54,390 nt of DNA from Phycisphaerales bacterium UBA2218 (GTDB lineage Bacteria; Planctomycetota; Phycisphaerae; Sedimentisphaerales; Anaerobacaceae): assembly GCA_002327785.1 (NCBI GenBank), contig DCUI01000041.1:678-55067 (forward strand), written 5' to 3'. The position numbers were made by a program, and so were the translations under genes. This document shows, piece after piece, positions 51,997 through 54,390 of the stretch. Under the pieces are notes generated by a model. That model searched no databases and was not told where the DNA came from. It saw only the letters and a list, made by a program, of their open reading frames with translations. Position 1 is the stretch's first letter, and each line of letters starts with the position of its first letter.

Positions 51997-54390
51997 TCAC
52001 CGAGCGTGGTAATTCGCCTCGACGGCCACTTCTCCTTTCAGGTCGTGCAGATTGATCGTTTCTGCCGACGCGTCGAAATCCCTCCAGGGTCGGCCATTGA
52101 CCGTCACCGCCGTCAGACGGGCGCCATCGGGATGCCGCAGCCGAAGCCGCAGCGGCTTCGGCGACTTCCGCTGCGGCCATTGAATCGTGGCGACGATCCG
52201 GCCTGCATCCACGTCGGCGCGGATCTCGTAGCCAACGGAGCCGAAAAACGTCGGCGCGTTCGCCACCCGGATGGCGTTGCCCTGACGCAGCCAGGCCCGA
52301 GGGGTGCCTTTCGCCAGCCACAGCGAGTCGCCGTCTTCCATCACCAGGAGACACCGCAGCCGTTCCAGGAACGCCGCCTCCTCAAAGGTCTTGTCCTTGA
52401 CGGGGAAACGCGGTGGCGTGATCTCCCGGAATGTGTATTCGCCCGGCTCGACCTCGGACGCATACTGGTTGTAGAACGCACGCAGGAAGGCCGGCACCTC
52501 GTCCCGCCAGAGGTACAACAGCGGCGTCACCATATACGCATGCTGGTAATGCTGGCTTCCCAGGTCAAACCAGTCGCGTTGCGGCAGATAGTCGTTCTTC
52601 AGTGAGTACAGGAACTGATTGTCGCACAGGAACCGGTCCTCCAGCACGTCCAGAAAGGCATCGACCCGGTGGTCCACCAGCGACAGAACCCTCCTGTCTA
52701 CAAGGGTTAGCGCTCCGAATTCAATGTCGGCCCATAGTGGACCACCATGCCCGCTGCTGTACGGATCGATAATCTCGGCGGCCAGTCCGCGAACGAAGGG
52801 CCCGAGCGGCATGACCGGCCGCCAGGTCCCGTCCGCCAGCTTCATGACCGGACTAGAGCTGACGGATCGGTCTACTGCCCGAAGAATGTCTTTGCGATAC
52901 GCTGCCGCCTCGGCCAGCAATCGTTTCGCGCCGTCGTGTTCGATGTCCAGCAGCGCCCGGCCGCATTCTTCCAGTCCGGCCCAGTAACCGGCGTTGACCA
53001 TGTACCAGCAGCGAAAATCGCCCGCGTCTCCGATCTGACAGGGAGGGACCAGGCCCGACGCCCACGATTGTCCTGCCTCCGTCGTCGTTCGTTCCGTCCA
53101 CAACCGGCGCTGGCGAATGATCCATTCGCACGCGGCTTGAATCCTGTCGGCCACGCTGCCCAGCCATTGCCGGTCGCCGGTCAGCTTGTAGTGCTCGGCC
53201 GCATTCCACAGCAGCACGCCCGGCCCAACGCCGTGCGCAACATCGAAGGTCCCCTTGAGCGTCGGACAACCGGCAGAGTCGAAGAATAGACCCGTAGGGG
53301 CAACCTGGCCCTGTTCATTGAGCCAGTGCTGAATACCCTGGCACGCCAGGTCCTGCATCCCCATGAAGTCGATCGCCCGCACGATCAAGTACGACTCCTG
53401 TGCCAGAGGGGAGTAAGGAAAAGCCGGGATCGTCCAGGTCCCGTCGGCGTTCTCCGTGCAATGCCGTTTCATGTGCCACGCCCCCAGACGCCATGCCTCA
53501 TTCAACGGCCGCTCAGGAACGTCGATCTCCATGGGAGGGTCATACGGACTCTGCGGATATTCGGGCAGTTGCTTGTCGCCGTGCATCGCGCGCATCGCAC
53601 CTTGCCAGCTTTGTTCCGGTAGACAGGCCACCCGCCGGCGAATCGTCTCACGACGGCCGGCCGCCAACCGTGCGATGTATTCTTCTGCTCGCTCGCCACT
53701 GCCGGAGCGTGTGATGAAGAAGCCATAGTCCGGGAGGTAGATGGCCGGATTCACCCGCAGGTCCGAAGGCAAGAACGAAAACGACCCACCGCTCGTCTCG
53801 ACTGTCACCACGGTGCGGTCCACCGGCAGACGGTACAGCGGATTGTCCCAGAGCACAAGCTCGTCGAGGCGAATGGTCTTGCCATTTGCGGTCGTGAGCG
53901 TCGGATCGGCCCAATTGCCGTAGTTGGCCCAGAGGAATTCCCCGCCGTCATTGGTGAACAGATCGATCGTCCTGGCTCCGTGCATGGCGATGTCCACGCG
54001 GACGGCTTTGTCGTCGAGCTGGAGCACGTCTGAACGAAAACGCTCCCTTCCTCCTGCGACCACGATGAAACGGGTGGACGTGATACCCTTCCACGATTGC
54101 GTAGACGTGCCGTTTTGCACCCCCACCCAGCATGTAAAACGTTGGATCGGCTCCGCTGAGTGCACCCGAATCTGACTGTTGGCGGTCGTGCCCAGCCCGT
54201 GCTCGTAGGTCTGCGTGCCGATCGCCAACGGAGCGCCGTCGGCGCCTTTGCCGATTTGCACATCCCGCCGGCCCGGATCGACCACCTCAAGGTAAGAATC
54301 CGGAATACGCACCCTGCCCAGATCATCCACGCCGTAGAGGATTTCAGCCGTAATCCCCCCTCGGTCCGCAGCACTCCTCCACCCGCCGGA
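51997..54390 (-). CDS. NPCBM-containing six-hairpin glycosidase-like protein, N-terminus beyond the window
   Basis: The frame is open to the window edge, so the start (and any signal peptide) is not visible; GTG 54328-54330 is only the first internal candidate. The N-terminal part contains an NPCBM carbohydrate-binding domain (IGTQTYEHGLGTTANSQIRV, FTCWVGVQNG). A long helical region follows (about 290-640: ESYLIVRAIDFMGMQDLACQ, HGVGPGVLLWNAAEHYKLTG, WYMVNAGYWAGLEECGRALL) that resembles the alpha/alpha toroid of GH78-, GH127- or GH95-like enzymes, and a C-terminal beta domain closes the chain. I cannot name the GH family or the catalytic residues. It is likely an extracellular or periplasmic glycosidase linked to the other glycan genes. 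Confidence 0.7.
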   Translation of the reverse strand, partial: SGGWRSAADRGGITAEILYGVDDLGRVRIPDSYLEVVDPGRRDVQIGKGADGAPLAIGTQTYEHGLGTTANSQIRVHSAEPIQRFTCWVGVQNGTSTQSWKGITSTRFIVVAGGRERFRSDVLQLDDKAVRVDIAMHGARTIDLFTNDGGEFLWANYGNWADPTLTTANGKTIRLDELVLWDNPLYRLPVDRTVVTVETSGGSFSFLPSDLRVNPAIYLPDYGFFITRSGSGERAEEYIARLAAGRRETIRRRVACLPEQSWQGAMRAMHGDKQLPEYPQSPYDPPMEIDVPERPLNEAWRLGAWHMKRHCTENADGTWTIPAFPYSPLAQESYLIVRAIDFMGMQDLACQGIQHWLNEQGQVAPTGLFFDSAGCPTLKGTFDVAHGVGPGVLLWNAAEHYKLTGDRQWLGSVADRIQAACEWIIRQRRLWTERTTTEAGQSWASGLVPPCQIGDAGDFRCWYMVNAGYWAGLEECGRALLDIEHDGAKRLLAEAAAYRKDILRAVDRSVSSSPVMKLADGTWRPVMPLGPFVRGLAAEIIDPYSSGHGGPLWADIEFGALTLVDRRVLSLVDHRVDAFLDVLEDRFLCDNQFLYSLKNDYLPQRDWFDLGSQHYQHAYMVTPLLYLWRDEVPAFLRAFYNQYASEVEPGEYTFREITPPRFPVKDKTFEEAAFLERLRCLLVMEDGDSLWLAKGTPRAWLRQGNAIRVANAPTFFGSVGYEIRADVDAGRIVATIQWPQRKSPKPLRLRLRHPDGARLTAVTVNGRPWRDFDASAETINLHDLKGEVAVEANYHAR

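Overview
The window looks like a chromosomal segment of a planctomycete, most likely class Phycisphaerae (Sedimentisphaerales-like); this is an inference from gene content. The hints are a prepilin-type N-terminal methylation protein with a C-terminal DG motif, a LamG/discoidin secreted protein of a Phycisphaerae type, Tat-exported Gfo/Idh/MocA and sulfatase proteins, an ECF sigma factor coupled to a membrane-anchored regulator-like protein, many GH78 and GH2 glycosidases, and IS701-, ISL3- and IS1-like transposase remnants. No rRNA, tRNA or CRISPR array was seen.

Layout. (1) 1-6213, mostly housekeeping or regulatory: the end of a cytosolic Gfo/Idh/MocA oxidoreductase, an unknown protein, a hotdog thioesterase, an ECF sigma factor with a coupled membrane protein, and a Tat-exported Gfo/Idh/MocA protein. 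(2) 6214-19390, a sugar catabolic island. A plus-strand operon runs GntR/FadR regulator, cyclase-family hydrolase, RhaT-type permease, SDR, aldehyde dehydrogenase, fused alpha-beta E1 2-oxoacid dehydrogenase, GH78 alpha-L-rhamnosidase. A minus-strand pair encodes a LarA-like nickel-pincer family protein and a second SDR. An internally deleted transposase gene lies between the two arms. (3) 19391-32182: a second, paralogous GntR regulator with a near-identical promoter, an IS701 remnant, a pseudopilin, a LamG/F5-8C protein and two more GH78 enzymes, the last interrupted by a single in-frame TAG. (4) 32356-39570 (minus): a GH2 enzyme, a GH78-like six-hairpin enzyme, and a cupredoxin-sugar dehydrogenase-CHRD fusion. 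(5) 39571-41291: an ISL3 remnant that appears to have cut off an ECF sigma gene, plus a palindromic repeat element. (6) 41292-54390: sulfatase, MFS sugar porter, YbgC-like thioesterase, small membrane protein, OPT transporter, ST7-like TPR protein, a URO-D/MtaA-like protein and an NPCBM-containing glycosidase-like protein that runs off the window.

How the genes may work together. Secreted GH78 enzymes, with GH2, sulfatase and NPCBM proteins, would strip L-rhamnose and related sugars from a (possibly sulfated) polysaccharide. The RhaT-family permease would import the released deoxysugar. The SDRs, cyclase-family hydrolase, LarA-like enzyme, aldehyde dehydrogenase and E1 enzyme would oxidise it. 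The classical RhaA/RhaB/RhaD genes, a sugar-acid dehydratase and an aldolase are all absent from the window, so the route is either non-canonical or completed elsewhere. The most striking regulatory signal is that both GntR genes share the same -35, -10 and spacer pattern, with the predicted +1 falling exactly on the A of the ATG. This predicts leaderless, cross- or auto-regulated transcripts.
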